Assembly: GCF_011386835.1 (NCBI RefSeq)
Contig: NC_088797.1
Span: 90,344,264-90,408,263, forward strand
Direction of reading: 5' to 3'
Length of the DNA stretch: 64,000 nucleotides
From: Chrysemys picta bellii
Taxonomy: Eukaryota > Chordata > Testudines > Emydidae
Part shown: piece after piece, positions 36,564 to 48,419 of the stretch
How positions within the stretch are numbered: the stretch's first letter is position 1
How the letters are laid out: each line of letters opens with the position of its first letter
Position numbers and translations under genes: made by a program
Notes under the pieces: model-generated
What the model was told of the DNA's origin: nothing
Databases searched by the model: none
What the model saw: the letters and a program-made list of their open reading frames with translations, nothing else

Positions 36564-37315
36564 CTAGGCAGGCCAAGAGAGATATTAATTTAATACATCT
36601 CCTATATAGACTCCTTGATAGCAGTTCAAATAGAGTCCTGGCTAAAATTTAAATTTTCCCTCCTTAGTAGAAATCTTGTGGAAGAATGGCAGCAATACCA
36701 TCGATCCTCCACAGAAGCTAACCCCCCATTGGTCTCAACTGCTCCCACCAGCTTCAGACGCAGATCACAAACTGAGCCTCCCTTGCTTGAGTCACTGTGA
36801 ATTGAGACCACTAATCTGATAGAATTGTAAAAACCATTTTTTTTTGTTTTTTGTTTTTTGCTGCTTATAGATTTCATGTGATATCAATGGAGGGCAGAGT
36901 AGAATCAGCAGCATCGACTGGACATAATGGGTCAAATTCATCCCCAGTTAACTGCACTAATGTCTATTTTGATTCCTTTTGAAATCTGTGTAGTCAATGA
37001 AGATCTGATACAGTTGATTTGGATCAATTTTCAAATCAGGGGTCATAATATGTCTTTCAGCATTACCCCCAAACTCACAGAATTTAAAAATTGAAAAGGT
37101 TTATTAAATTGTCAACTTCAACTCCCTTGCAGTTCCCTATTGTATAAAGCTTTATTTTAATTCTATTCACTATTATAGCTCAATACTGAAGTTTTAGTAT
37201 AGAGAATTATATTTAACTATACACAAGCATTCTAAAATATCCAGGAATTTCATATTCAACATGCAAAACTATTTGTTATAATTGTCTCTATAGGTTAGAA
37301 ATTATTTGTTGAAAT
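36564..37315. other. Sequence without recognised features
   Basis: No coding domain is present. Weak old-repeat wording lies near 36925-37020. Confidence 0.4.
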
Positions 37316-37320
37316 GTATT

Positions 37321-38429
37321 TGTGGCATACCAGGGTACAGTCTAAACTAGTGGGGAGCTGTGTCACCCTTGCCCTGTAACCTTGCAATGTCTTGCTGTTT
37401 TAGCCTTCAACCTGGATTGTTCACAACCAGCCATTAGCATGTAGGTCACTCCCAGATGTGTTTGTGTAACTGCCTGTCACACTCTGGCTCTCACCAGCCT
37501 TGGTTATACTTCAGGGTGACCCCAACACACTTAGAATCCTAGGCTTTCCCCCACAAATGTATGTTTTGTACTGCCCATCCATCTCCTGAACAGTTCCTAC
37601 GTATTAAGTCTGTTATTCCTCTAAGGAAATAATATACACTAACCTGCTATCTTAAATGGAGTTACCTAGAAACTTCATCTTAAACACACTGGATTAGATG
37701 AAATAATAAAACAAATGTATCAACTACCAAGAGATTTTAAGTGAGTACAAGTAATGATGTATAAAAATCAGAAATGGTTACAAGAAAAATAAAAATAAAA
37801 TGCTTACTAGTGCTTAACTTAATAAACTATATTAGGTTCAAGCAAAATTTCTCACCACATGCTTCCAGCAGGATCACTGACCAAACTCTTCAGGTCAGGA
37901 TCACTCCCCAAAGTCCAACAGCTGTTTCCTCTTATCTTCTCAGGTGCGGAGAATGCAATGGGTAGAAAGAGAGAGGGGTGCCATGCGGTGTTTGCCCTAT
38001 CTTTTTGTATTTCCAGTCCCTCTCTTGAAAAATATTTCCATCTGAGAACCAAGATACAGAGTGTAAGTGGAAGGATGTTCCCTGCTAGGTTTTTTTCCCA
38101 CCTGTTTGAGTTTCCTTTGTTTTTCCTTCCTACTTGATGACTCTGTTTACTGCTTAAATGCAAATTAAGGCTGCACAAATTCCTTTGTTTATGACAGATC
38201 TGTTTGCCAACTTCTGCCTAGGGAGGGCTATGGGGTTTGGAACATGTGTTAATAACATTGGACAGAAGAACCTTATAACTTCACATACAGTGTTGTCATA
38301 CATATTTTTATCAGGACAATACTGGCCAGCAAATTATGAGTTTTCAAATGACACCTTATAAGGTATTCCTTGTACAAAGATCATTACAGTAGTGTGCAGG
38401 GTGTGACTAGAGGGGTGTATTCCGTCACA
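37321..38429. repeat. Probable solo LTR of about 1.1 kb
   Basis: The unit starts TGTGGCATACC and ends GTGTATTCCGTCACA, so it has TG...CA termini with a short inverted match (TGTGGC against TGTGAC). The flanks GTATT and GTAAT match at 4 of 5 positions. No gag, pol or env similarity lies inside or beside it. Orientation was not settled. It could instead be another type of terminal-repeat element. Confidence 0.4.
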
Positions 38430-39760
38430 GTAATACAACAATATGCAACATTTATCAAATAAACATAAATATCACTCAAATCAGATATATACAAAAGTCC
38501 TGAAACAGACATGATCTTCCTTTTCCATACCAGTGAGACATTTTATTTATTGCCATTTAGTGTGCTTGCATCTGTGTTTCTGTGCAACAATAGTGACATC
38601 CGGTGACCAGGTCAGTCAATTCAGGGTGTGTGTTTCGCATGCATTTATTGGGAGATTGATATTGCATGCACAGTTGACTTTTTAAATAAATGACATTTTC
38701 AGTTCAAGCAGGCATCAACCACTCACCATGTTTAGCACATCTGTATATGTAATATATTATATTGATTATGCTGGTCTTGGTGCAGAAGACCATTAATAAC
38801 TGATAAGTTAGAGGGAAGTCTAGTGCACATTTCTCATTTATTTTCATAGTACATTTGACAGCTTGTAACAGCTTGAAACAAAGTGTTCGCTGCTCATGTA
38901 AGTGATAGATGTAGGGATAACAGTTTAGGATTTTGCCTGTTGGTGGCAACAGGAGAGGGAGTTTTCACTTTACAACTTCCTTCTCTGAATTGCTTGCACT
39001 GTTTGTAGATTATCTTCCAGGGAATGGGAAGGAATCTGTACATAATAAACTACCCTCTGAGGGATTTGTTACATGCAACACTCTTATGAGAAAAATGAGT
39101 AGCTCTTGTTAAAAGATCCTAAACTACAATAATTTGTCTTCTAAGGGAGTGATTGTATCTCCAAGATCCGCATATGGAGGGAGTTCTCAAGATGTGTGTC
39201 TCCTTCTTCCTCCTTTGAGCAAGGACTAGATATTTCTGTGAAGCCATACCCCCTGCATTGGACCTGTTCAGTATTCTTCATGAGTTTCAGGATATTTACA
39301 AAGAGTGGACAAGAAGGTGGGACATGATTTCAGTCTACCGAAGGACAGTGAGAGTCCTGATTTGAAAATCCTATGGGTCTGGCTACCAGAGAGTTTGAGA
39401 TTTTCTGGATGGACAATTCCAGAACTATAACTTTATAGATGAAGGAAAAAGGGAAGAGATCTATGGCAACTGTTTTATATGTCCAAGAGGGACTTATATT
39501 TCCAGAAGAAGTTGTAATGCTTGAGATTGGTCATGCTCTCCACTATTGCACCAGAGAAGGGGAAGGAAGAGCTCCATCACTCTGTCTGAGTGTCATTAAT
39601 TTTATTGAATATGAGGAAGTAGTTTTCCTAATTGTATCACACTAAACATCAACAATAAGAGAAACATTTTAGAGAGGATTTTAGAACAGTGGTTGCATAT
39701 AGTACACAGAAGCAGCTCCTTTTCCTTAGGCGCACCTAGCCCCTACTATGTCTCCTCATT
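38430..39760. other. Sequence without recognised features
   Basis: No domain or repeat end was recognised. Confidence 0.4.
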
Positions 39761-39764
39761 GAAA

Positions 39765-40170
39765 TGTAGGGCTGGAAGGGACCTTGAGAGGTCATCTAGT
39801 CCATCCTCACAACCTGAGGCAGTATATCTAGACCATCCCTGACTCGTGTTTGTCTAACTTGTTCTTAAAAACCTCCAATGATGAGCATTCTACAGCCTCC
39901 CTTTGGTAACCTGTTCCAGTAATTAACTATCCTTATAGGGTTTTTTTAGGAAACCTTTTTTTCCTAATATCCAACCTAAATCTCCCTTGTTGCAGATTAA
40001 GCTAATTAGTCGTTGTTCTACTGTCAGTGGACATGGAGAACAATGGACCGCTATCCTCTTTGTAACAGCCCTTACCATATCTGAAGACTATCAGATTCTC
40101 ACTAACTCATCTTTTCTCAAGACTGTACTTACCCATGTTTTTTAACCTTTTCCTAATAGGTCACCAGAGG
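39765..40170 (-). mobile_element. CR1 LINE fragment
   Basis: The tail AGGGCTGGAAGGGACCTTGAGAGG and TCATCTAGTCCATCCTC is followed by AAACCTCCAATGATGAGCATTC, CCTGTTCCAGTAATTAACT and TAATATCCAACCTAAATCTCCC, which encode the ORF2 end in reverse. The frame is broken. The 5' end fades near TCCTAATAGGTCACC. Confidence 0.85.
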
Positions 40171-40174
40171 CTTG

Positions 40175-41650
40175 CTTTATTTATAACCCCACTTTCCTCC
40201 CTGCCTCCCCGCGCATGACTTTCTCGTAGTTGGCCTGTAAAATTTGACAGAACCAAGTAGCTACAGCCCTAAAGTGGCCACTTTGGAAGTGGTGCTGCTT
40301 ACTGCATTTTCCTTTCTTCTAGCTGGTATTAACTCTTATGACAGTTCACCCCTCAGTTTGACATTTCTTGCTTCTGAGGAGATATGGTACATTTTTCACA
40401 GTATTGGATCTGTCAAAGTTTTTAAAACCTCAAATTAAAATGAAGAGTTGCAAGCTGTGTCAAGCTGAAAGTTGTAGAAATGTTCAGCTTGGGTGCATTT
40501 TGGTGGGTTTTGTTCCCTTTCCAAAATGAATCCATTAAATTTACTTTAGTTTTATACCTTAAAAATCTTAATACAGATGAGATATGTAAGAGCTTAAAGA
40601 AAATCTTCTCCAAGTTTATGAGAATAGGAAGAACTAGAAAAATATAGGCATTAAGAAAGAATATAAATTTTAGATCTGAACATAATGCTTCAGAACTTCC
40701 TGAGTGGTCTTGGGACAAATTCAAATAAAGACAGGTTCTCCTATAGCCTTCAGAGTGAAGTTTGTGATTTCATGACTTTTTTTAAAAAACTGCTGTCCTG
40801 GTTTGTCAGCAAAATCTGTATTGAACCCACCTTCCTTTGAAAAAACTCTTTACATTCATATATGAATAGTGTTCAGCTAGAGATGCTTGAAATATTGAGG
40901 CACTGGTTTTGAATGGAGAAATTTCCTATTATAGCTATACTCCCTGTGTTTTGGAATTATACTGGTATAAACAGACAAGCCCTGAGTGGCTGTTGTTACA
41001 GAGCTTGATGTTAAGTGGTGAGATGGCACTATGTTGTCTGGTGGTAGAGGGATGCAAAAAGGGGAAGAGGATTATTTTGAGGAGAGATGGATCTGAAAGG
41101 AATTCCTGTCCTCAAGATCTGTAGCTAGGAAAGCAAAAGTATGTGTATGTGCAGTATGTAAGGAGCATATCCCTGATGCTCCCTACCTGATTTTTACCAG
41201 TATTGAGTAACCCATCCTGTATATACAAACAAATAATAAAAATAGAGTGTCCAGGGAGTTCTTCCATGGAGAATTCTGAAATACCCAATACAATTTCTTG
41301 CACTTTAGTAGAGCAAGTTATTTCAAAAGATGTTATGCATTATTTATCTGTCATGAGGCAGCAGGGGTCTCCTTCTCTTCCCCTCTCATAGGAAGGCATG
41401 CCTTTTCAGAAAAGAAGATGAAGGGCTCCCTGGTGAGATACATCATGTTCCCCATCTGGTGGTGTGCTGCAGCCAGGAATGAGGTGTTGTTCAATGTTTA
41501 AAACATGATCTATAAACATGAAATAAATACGTATAGGTAGGTTTAGTGGGAGAATACTAATAATGTGACCACCAGTCTTAGAAATTTCACTTTTCTTCAG
41601 CAAGAGATTTGAATTTCTGCTGGGCAGCTCACTGGAGCACTAAGACAGTC
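40175..41650. other. Sequence without recognised features
   Basis: Chance ORFs only. Confidence 0.4.
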
Positions 41651-41849
41651 TTGTACACTGTAGCAGGGTGGTCACCTACTTCTGCCTTAAAAGGCAAACA
41701 TCAGCCCTGGGAGAGGGCTGAGGCTGCGAGAGGGCTGCTGCTAGGAAAAGCAGTAAGCCTCAGCTGATTGGGGAACCAGCCACAGATGCGGGCCATGCCC
41801 CAATCAGGGTCCATCTGGCCCTTATAAGAGGGCAGTAGGCCAGGACCAC

Positions 41850-41852
<3 letters not shown>

Positions 41853-41901
<49 letters not shown>
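41853..41901 (+). repeat. (CT)n(GT)n microsatellite
   Basis: About 42 bases of TC repeat are followed by GTGTGTG and a G run. Confidence 0.93.
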
Positions 41902-42003
41902 GGGGGGGCTGGCTGCTAGGTGCTAAGCAAGGTACTGAGACTGGAGAAGGGCTGGGGGAAGGCCTGAGGAGCTGGAGCGCTCCGGCCTAGAAATCACCCA
42001 GGC

Positions 42004-43244
42004 TAGGGTTACCATATTTCCACAAACAAAAAAGAGGACACTGGGGGGGGGGGGGGGGGAGCCCCGCCCTAGCCCCGCCCCATCCACTCCCTCCCACTTC
42101 CCACCCCCTGACTGCTCCCCTCAGAACCCCAACCCCCCCTGCTTCTTGTCCCCTGACTGTCCCCTGCTGAGAACCCCCTACCCTAACTGCCCCCCCCCCA
42201 GGACCCTACCTGTTCCCTGACTGCCCTGACCCTTATCCACTCGCATGGGTGGCAGGGTTGTAGAAATTTTGGTGGTGCCCAGAACCCCCCACCCCACCTG
42301 CCTAAGGCTCTGGGAGGGGGTTTGGGTGGGGGGAGGAGGTCTGGGGTGCAGGTCCTGGGCTGGGGATTAGGGTGCAGGAGGGGTGCAGGTTCTGGGATAG
42401 AGTTTGGGTGCTGGGTGCAGGCTCCGGGCTGGGGCAGGGGGTGGGTGTGCAGGAGGGGGTGAGGGGTGCAGGCTCTGGGATGGAGTTTGGGGGTGAGAGG
42501 CGGTGCAAAGGGAGGGGGTGCAGGCTTTAGGAGGAAGTTTGAGGGCAGGAGGGGGTGTGTGGGAAGAGGGAGGGGGATTGGGAGGGAGTTTGGGGATAGG
42601 AGGGGATGCAGGGGTGAGGGCTGTGGGTCTGGGGATGAGGGGTTCATGATGCAGGAGGGGGCTCAGGGATGGAGCAGAGGATTAGGGTGTGTGGGGATGA
42701 AGGCTGGGGGGTTTGGGGTGTTGGAGAGGCTCAGGGCTAGGGTGGAAGGGCAGGGTAAGGGCAGCCTGTCTTCCCATTAGTGGATGGGGGCACTAGGACC
42801 CAGGGGCAGCAGACAGCAGTTGTCTGCATGTACTGCCGAGCCAGCAGGCAGACAGGAATGGGGGACCCACCGAGGGGGGGATGCACGGAGGGGGGGTGGC
42901 AGGTGGAGGCTGGGGACCCATCCAACACTCCCCCGCTCCCTAACTGCGCACCCTCCACTCCCCTTACCATTCTGGCTCCACGTGGGTCTGTTTGTGTGTT
43001 ACAGAGGACTACAGAGAGAGGGAGGGGGGAGCAGGGGAGGGCTCTGGCTGCTGGAGGCCAATGGGAGTGGGTCAATCGGCCTAGCCGCCCAATCAGCAGC
43101 CACACTCTGCATGGAAGGGAGGGAGGGAGGCGAGGGAGAAAAAAACCCGGACATTTTAACCTTGTTACCAATTCCTCCCGGACGGCTATTTAGAGACGCA
43201 AAAGCCGGACATGTCCGGGGAAATACGGACGGATGGTAACCCTA
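42004..43244. mobile_element. GC-rich 1.24-kb non-autonomous hAT element
   Basis: ACCCAGGC occurs at 41996-42003 and 43245-43252, a perfect 8-bp target duplication. The ends are TAGGGTTACCATATTT and GGATGGTAACCCTA, inverted repeats. The interior is GC-rich with long strand-biased tracts: C-rich near 42060-42310 and G-rich from about 42300 to 42760. Several long overlapping ORFs on both strands (for example 42183-42647 and 42784-43239) come from this composition and show no transposase domain. Confidence 0.88.
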
Positions 43245-43659
43245 ACCCAGGCTGCAGGCCTTGTTAAAGGCCAGAGAAGGTACTGGGGTTGCAGACGGCA
43301 GCCCAAGGGCAGGCAGAGGCAGCAGGTCCAAAACCCCCCTTGCCGGTGATGAGTGGAACTTACACTGCAGTCTGCCCCAGGGAACGGCAGCTACTTGATG
43401 ACTGGCAGTGGCCATAGACTGAGGTGAGGTGGAGATAGAGGGTGAGGGTCCCTGGGGAGGGGAGACCCAGATTTGTGGGGGTACAGTCCAGGGGCCGCAC
43501 CCCAGCCTGAAAGGGGCACTGGGGTCCAGGAGGGACTCGGGCCAAGTGGCAAGCAGGACACTGGCCTGCAGAAGGCGCTCCGGAGGCTGGAAACGCTAAT
43601 TCCCTGGACGGCCAGCAGGAGGCGCTGCAGGGGTGATTCCCGCCCTGTGACATGCATCT

Positions 43660-45895
43660 TTTTTGTTACCATATACTACAACAAAAATGGCTTATCTTCT
43701 AAAACAATATTTACCGTTTTGCAAACTGACTTTGAAGTTACCTATCTTCTGGTAGCTGAAAAATACAGTTAAGAACCAAAAAGATAGAACAATTAGCTAA
43801 AGAGAATATGCAGAGGGTAACTTTCAGAACTTTTCATATGAAACAATCCAGAATCTGCAAGCTAAAATATAAGTCATGTGAGTGTGAAGGTCTCACAAAT
43901 TACTTTACTTTTAACGAGGTTTAGCATTACAAATTAACTCTAGCCCAAGTGAATTAGAAATCATCACTTTCCCCATGAAAGGGAGTTACCTCCAATTTGG
44001 AATGCCTATCAAACAATGTCTCTCTCACTTTTTTTCATCTTAGTCCAAGATATAGTTGATCTAAGTGCCTAAACTAATATTTGTGTTCGTACTCAGAGGA
44101 GTTTTCATAAGATCAAATAGTCTCCTCCCTGATCTGCACCGCAGATCTCCTATTTGAACTGTGGATCTCTATGCATATTCAATTTCTGCCCAGAACTCCC
44201 ACTGATGTAACCAGAAGTTCTCTATGCACAACTAGAACAGAATATGCAACAAAGAGGCAAGCAAATTATATAGATTTAGCTCTGATACACGCTGAACTGT
44301 GTGGTAAAATGCAATTTCTAACTATTCAAAATACATGTACCAAAACCTCAGGATACTTCACCGTATGTCTACAGTTTTCTATAGTCAGCACTGTAGATTG
44401 TCATGACATACTTTTTTTGTTCCATGTGACTGAATGTGTAATAATATGTATTTGAACAAGAAGTATCTGTTTAACAGAAAGATCCTGCAGTACATAGACA
44501 GGAAGGAGCTCTGAAAGTGGTTGCAGAAAATATCTTAATGTCTCCAGTCTAAGATTTATTTGCATTGAAGGGGGCGGGGAGAAAGAGGTGTTGAGATGTT
44601 TTATGAGGGGAATATGAAAGAAAAAAAGTGAAAATGTACCAGTTTAATTGAAAATTCAACCACTAAAAGCAAAACAGACTAGAATACTTTTACCTTTGCT
44701 CAGGGATATCATTAATTGTCAAAACATGTTTTTTGGATGTTTTTTGGTTAATGGCATCTGGTCCTGCTTAGTTCTAGAACACTCAACGCTCACCTTCCCT
44801 TGGATGACCAAATGTGCTTTACAAAGGTGAATAAAGATTCTACATTGATATAGACATTATACCATTTTACAGGTTGGGAAATTGAGGCTCAGTGGGCCAG
44901 GCTGGTTCAGAAACATGTAAATCCAATCACCCTGGCCATCTTTTCTGAATCCAGGCCACACTGTTAAAAAGTACTGGTAATGGTTTTGATGGCTTTAGAG
45001 TCAAACTCAGGATATTAATGCATTGCAGCTTCTGCCACAGTATAACTGAGATGGTACCAAGGATTGTGCTAAAGATTAAAGACTTACCAAGGAAGAAGTA
45101 TGATTGCAAAGAGCCTATAAGAGGTCAGAAGATAGAATGAAAAAACTGTAGATGTTATTTTAGATTGCCCATTCCAGTCTTCAAAGACAACTGTTTTAGT
45201 GTTGCTCATTATTTTTCACAAACTACTATTAAAATCCATATCAAGATTCCCATTAAAGTAAATGATCTAGGCCTCCATATTCATTACTGCAGAATTCAAG
45301 ATGCTCTAGTGTTGTCAGAGGATAACCTCTTACTTTAAAAATAACTATTTTCATTTGATACATGAAGAATGTGGTTTCTTCAGTTCTAAGGTCAATGAAA
45401 ATTCTGAATCAGACATACATGTGGGCATTAGTATTTCTCAAAGGAGTGGCTTAAAAAGAGACATTTCAAATAACTACATTTGAAGTGTTTAAAAAAAAAA
45501 AGACACAGAAGGCAGGAAATGCATTACCAAGCACATTCTAGAGTAAATTATTTAAAATCATAGTATTAAATACAGAGAAATAAATATTTGTTCTCATATT
45601 TTGGGATGTGTGCCTCAATATTGCTTTCAGGCTAGATTGTGCCTTTAGGCACAGCCACAGGCAGACGACAAAGGCATTGTGCCTCAGAGGCACTTCTTGG
45701 ACCAGGGCCTCCCATGGATGTGCTGGGGTGTGTGGAGAAGAGAGTAGTGTGTGACAGCTTCTTTTGGGGTGCAGCTTAGTGCCCCTTGCTATGTGGTGTG
45801 TGGCGGTAGGGGTGATTCAGCACCCTAGTTACGAGCATTACTTTCACACGGAGTTGCTCTTTGAGGGAGAATATACTGAGTACAGTCCTGCACTC
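43660..45895. other. Sequence without clear features
   Basis: Mostly AT-rich with no coding domain. Weak MIR-like wording (TTTTACAGGTTGGGAAATTGAGGC) lies at about 44860-44895. Confidence 0.4.
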
Positions 45896-45901
45896 CTCAG
45901 A

Positions 45902-47480
45902 GAGATTCATAGATTGTAAAGCCAGAAGGGACCTCTGTGATCATCTAATCCAGGGGTGGGTAAACTACAGCCCTCAAGGACCTTTTAATCTGGTCCTTGG
46001 GTGCCCGCTGGGGAGCAGGGTTGAGAGCTTTCCCTGCTCCAGTACTCCATTCAGGGAGCGGGGTTGGGGCTTGCCTTGCTCTGCTCCACATATGCAGCAG
46101 CTCCGCATGGTTCCTGGAAGCAGGGATAGCCAGGGGGCTCGGCATGCTGCCCCCACCCCAAGTGCCAGCTCTGCAGCTTCCATTGGTTGGGAACCGTGAC
46201 CAATGGGAGCTGTGGGGGAAGTGTCTGCGGACAGGGCAGCACACAGAGTGTGCTGGCCCCACCTCCACATGGGAGCTGGAGGGGGGGATGGGCCACTGTT
46301 TCCAGGAGCTGCTTCAGGGAAGCGCAGCCTGGATTCTGCACACCTGAGTGCTCCCTCCCCCATGCCCCAACCCCTGGCCCCAGCACTGATTGCCCTCCAA
46401 ACCCTTTGATCCCAGCCCAGAGCACCCTCCTGCACCCCAAACCCCTCATCGCCAGCCCCACACCAGAGTCTGCACTCCTAGCCGGAACCCTCGCCCCCCG
46501 TGCGCCCCAATCCCCTGCCCCCACCGGCCCTCCATACAATTTTTATACCGAGATGTAGCCCTCAGGCAAAAAAGTTTGCCTACTCCTGATCTAGTCTGGC
46601 ATCCTCCATAACACAGGCCATAGGAGTTTCCTGAATTATTTACTGTTTTTGAACCAGAGAATCTTTTAGAAAAACATCCCATCTTGATTGAAAATTACCA
46701 GTGGTGGAGAATCCAGCACAAACCTTGGTTAATTGTTCCAATGTTTAAAAAAAAAAAAAAAGTGCCTTATTTCCAGTCTGAATTTGTCTAGTTTCAACTT
46801 CCAGCCATTTGCTTGAGTTATACCTTTCTCTGCTAGACTGAAGAGCCCATTATCAAATGTTTGTTTATAGATATTTATAGACTGAGACAATCACACTTTA
46901 ATCTTCTCTTTGTTAAGATAAAGAGATTGAGCTCCTTAGGCCTCTCACTGTAATGCATGTTTTCCAATCTTTTAAGAGACATTCTCATGGCTCTTCTCTG
47001 AACTCTCTCCAAATTTTCAACTGCTGCCTTTAATTGTGGACACCTGAACCAGATACAATATTCTTGTAGCAACCGCACTAGTGCCAAATACATAGGTAAC
47101 AACCTCCCTACTTCCACTTGGGATTCCCCTGTTTATACATCCAAGGATCACATTAGCCTTTTCGGTCACATTATCACACTGGGGAAGCTTATATTCAACG
47201 GATTGTCCACAATAAACCCCACGTCTATTTCTCAGTCACTGAAAAGGTCCCCTATCCTGTAATGGCCTACATTTATTGTTCCTATATATGTAACTTAATT
47301 TGGCCATATTAAAAACGCATTGTTTCCTTATGCACCAAGAGATCCAGATCAATCTGTATTAGTCACCTGCCCTCTTCATTATATTTACCACTCCCCCAGT
47401 CTGGGTCTCATTTGTAAACTTCATCAGTGATGATTTTAAGTTTCCTGCCAGAGATCAGGCTATCAAATCCAGCGGCCCTA
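45902..47480 (-). mobile_element. CR1/L3 LINE remnant split by a hAT
   Basis: The 3' tail (45902-45950: AAAGCCAGAAGGGACCTCTG) is separated from the rest (46597-47480) by a hAT. On the minus strand, 47117-46875 encodes a segment ending LERVQRRAMRM, ...ERPKELNLFILTKRRLK, the carboxy-terminal part of CR1-type ORF2 after the RT domain. Further upstream wording (near 47160-47450) continues the RT-coding part in broken frames. The element is 5'-truncated. Confidence 0.8.
45951..46588. mobile_element. Non-autonomous hAT (Charlie-like) inside CR1
   Basis: The flanks ATCTAATC (45943-45950) and ATCTAGTC (46589-46596) differ at one of 8 positions. The ends are CAGGGGTGGGTAAACTACAG and GTTTGCCTACTCCTG, the typical Charlie-like inverted terminus. 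The interior is GC-rich with no transposase. CR1 sequence is continuous across the insertion once it is removed, which confirms the boundaries. Confidence 0.85.
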
Positions 47481-47554
47481 AAGCAGGTCAGGCATGGGAG
47501 GCACCCTTATACATCTTATGTATTTAAATGGCATCCATTACCACAGTATTTGAG

Positions 47555-47755
47555 CACCCCACCATCTTTAATATATTTATTCTCACAACATCCCTTGTGA
47601 GATAGTACTTCCCTATTTTACAGATGGGATACTAAGGCACAAAGAGACTGAAGTGCCCTGTAGTCATACAAGAGAACCATTGTACTGGGGACTTGAACCC
47701 AGGTCTCAAGTCCCTAGTTAGTGTCTTAGCCCTTGGACCATCCTTGCTCTCACTC
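47555..47755. repeat. MIR-like old SINE fragment
   Basis: CCTATTTTACAGATGGG, CTAAGGCACAAAGAG, GGGGACTTGAACCCAGGTCTC and CTTAGCCCTTGGACCATCC are in MIR order. Confidence 0.6.
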
Positions 47756-47929
47756 AGTCCCTCCTATTTCTCCTGTACAGTCACACAGGGTCACAGCATG
47801 ACCTAACCTTTAATGAAAAGCATTAAAAATCAGAAACAAAAAGATTTTAAAAATTGCTCCCACCAAGAGTGGGCCAAAATGGAATTTGTTAAAAGCTTTT
47901 TATCCAAGAACACCCAGAAACTAACATAA

Positions 47930-48118
47930 GAACATTAGATTGCCCTTCTTGGGTTAGACCAAAGGTCCATCTAGCCCAGTATCCTGTCTTCTGACAGTGG
48001 CCAGTGCCAGGTGCCCGAGAAGGAATGAACAGAACAGGCAATCAAGTGATCCATCCCCTGTCGCTCATTCCCAGCTTCTGGCAAACAGAGGCGAGCTTCT
48101 GGCAAGAAAGTCTCCACC
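47930..48118 (-). mobile_element. L3/CR1-type LINE 3' fragment
   Basis: CATAAGAACATTAGATTGCC, GACCAAAGGTCCATCTAGCC, CAGTATCCTGTCTTCTGACA and GGAATGAACAGAACAGG belong to a dispersed repeat common in turtle-type genomes. A more decayed copy is at 30645. It ends where the LTR-like unit starts. Confidence 0.6.
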
Positions 48119-48138
48119 ATATTCACTTTACAATATAC

Positions 48139-48413
48139 TGAAGGACATAAATCCACACCGTGTAGAGGTCAAAGCATAGGGGTTTATTACACACAGCGCT
48201 GGCGGAGTGTCACCTGGCTTATTAGGCTCAGAGACACTGTCAATCAATTGATTACAATGAAATATATAGATTTTCCATGGGCGGGGGAAGGTGACGGGGT
48301 AGGCAGTTCCACACCCCGGGATAGGTTTTGCAGCAAGACAAGATAGCACAATAGCCAATGGTTACAAGGTTACACAATGTCTCCGCCCATGGTCTTAAGT
48401 TAGCAAGTTAACA
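48139..48413 (-). repeat. Probable retroviral-type LTR
   Basis: On the minus strand there is a TATA-like AATCTATATATTTC (near 48260), about 70 bases later an AATAAACCCC polyadenylation signal (near 48180), then a short tail ending CTTCA. This is the U3-R-U5 layout of a retroviral LTR. The proposed start is TGTTAACTTGC at 48413. No target duplication was found, and the upper end is uncertain. Nothing in the neighbouring sequence encodes a recognisable viral protein. Confidence 0.42.
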
Positions 48414-48419
48414 TTTGAT

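Larger units (their letters stand above)
41659..43652 (+). repeat. Probable solo LTR split by a hAT element
   Basis: The unit begins TGTAGCAGGGTGG and ends CCGCCCTGTGACA, with CAGCAGGAGGCGCTGCAGGGG just inside the right end. I recognise this wording from turtle LTRs. A TATA-like CTTATAAGAGG lies at about 41821-41831. A (CT)n tract (41853-41894) follows. With the hAT (42004-43244) and one target copy removed, the LTR is about 745 bp. No clean target duplication was found around the LTR itself, and no internal region adjoins. Confidence 0.55.

Noticed and set aside
42183..43239. Overlapping long ORFs on both strands
   Set aside because: They lie inside a non-autonomous hAT with biased G/C tracts. 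The predicted proteins are low-complexity proline or glycine strings.
45974..46558. Several 110-160 residue ORFs on both strands
   Set aside because: All are within the GC-rich interior of the hAT element at 45951-46588, with no transposase motif.
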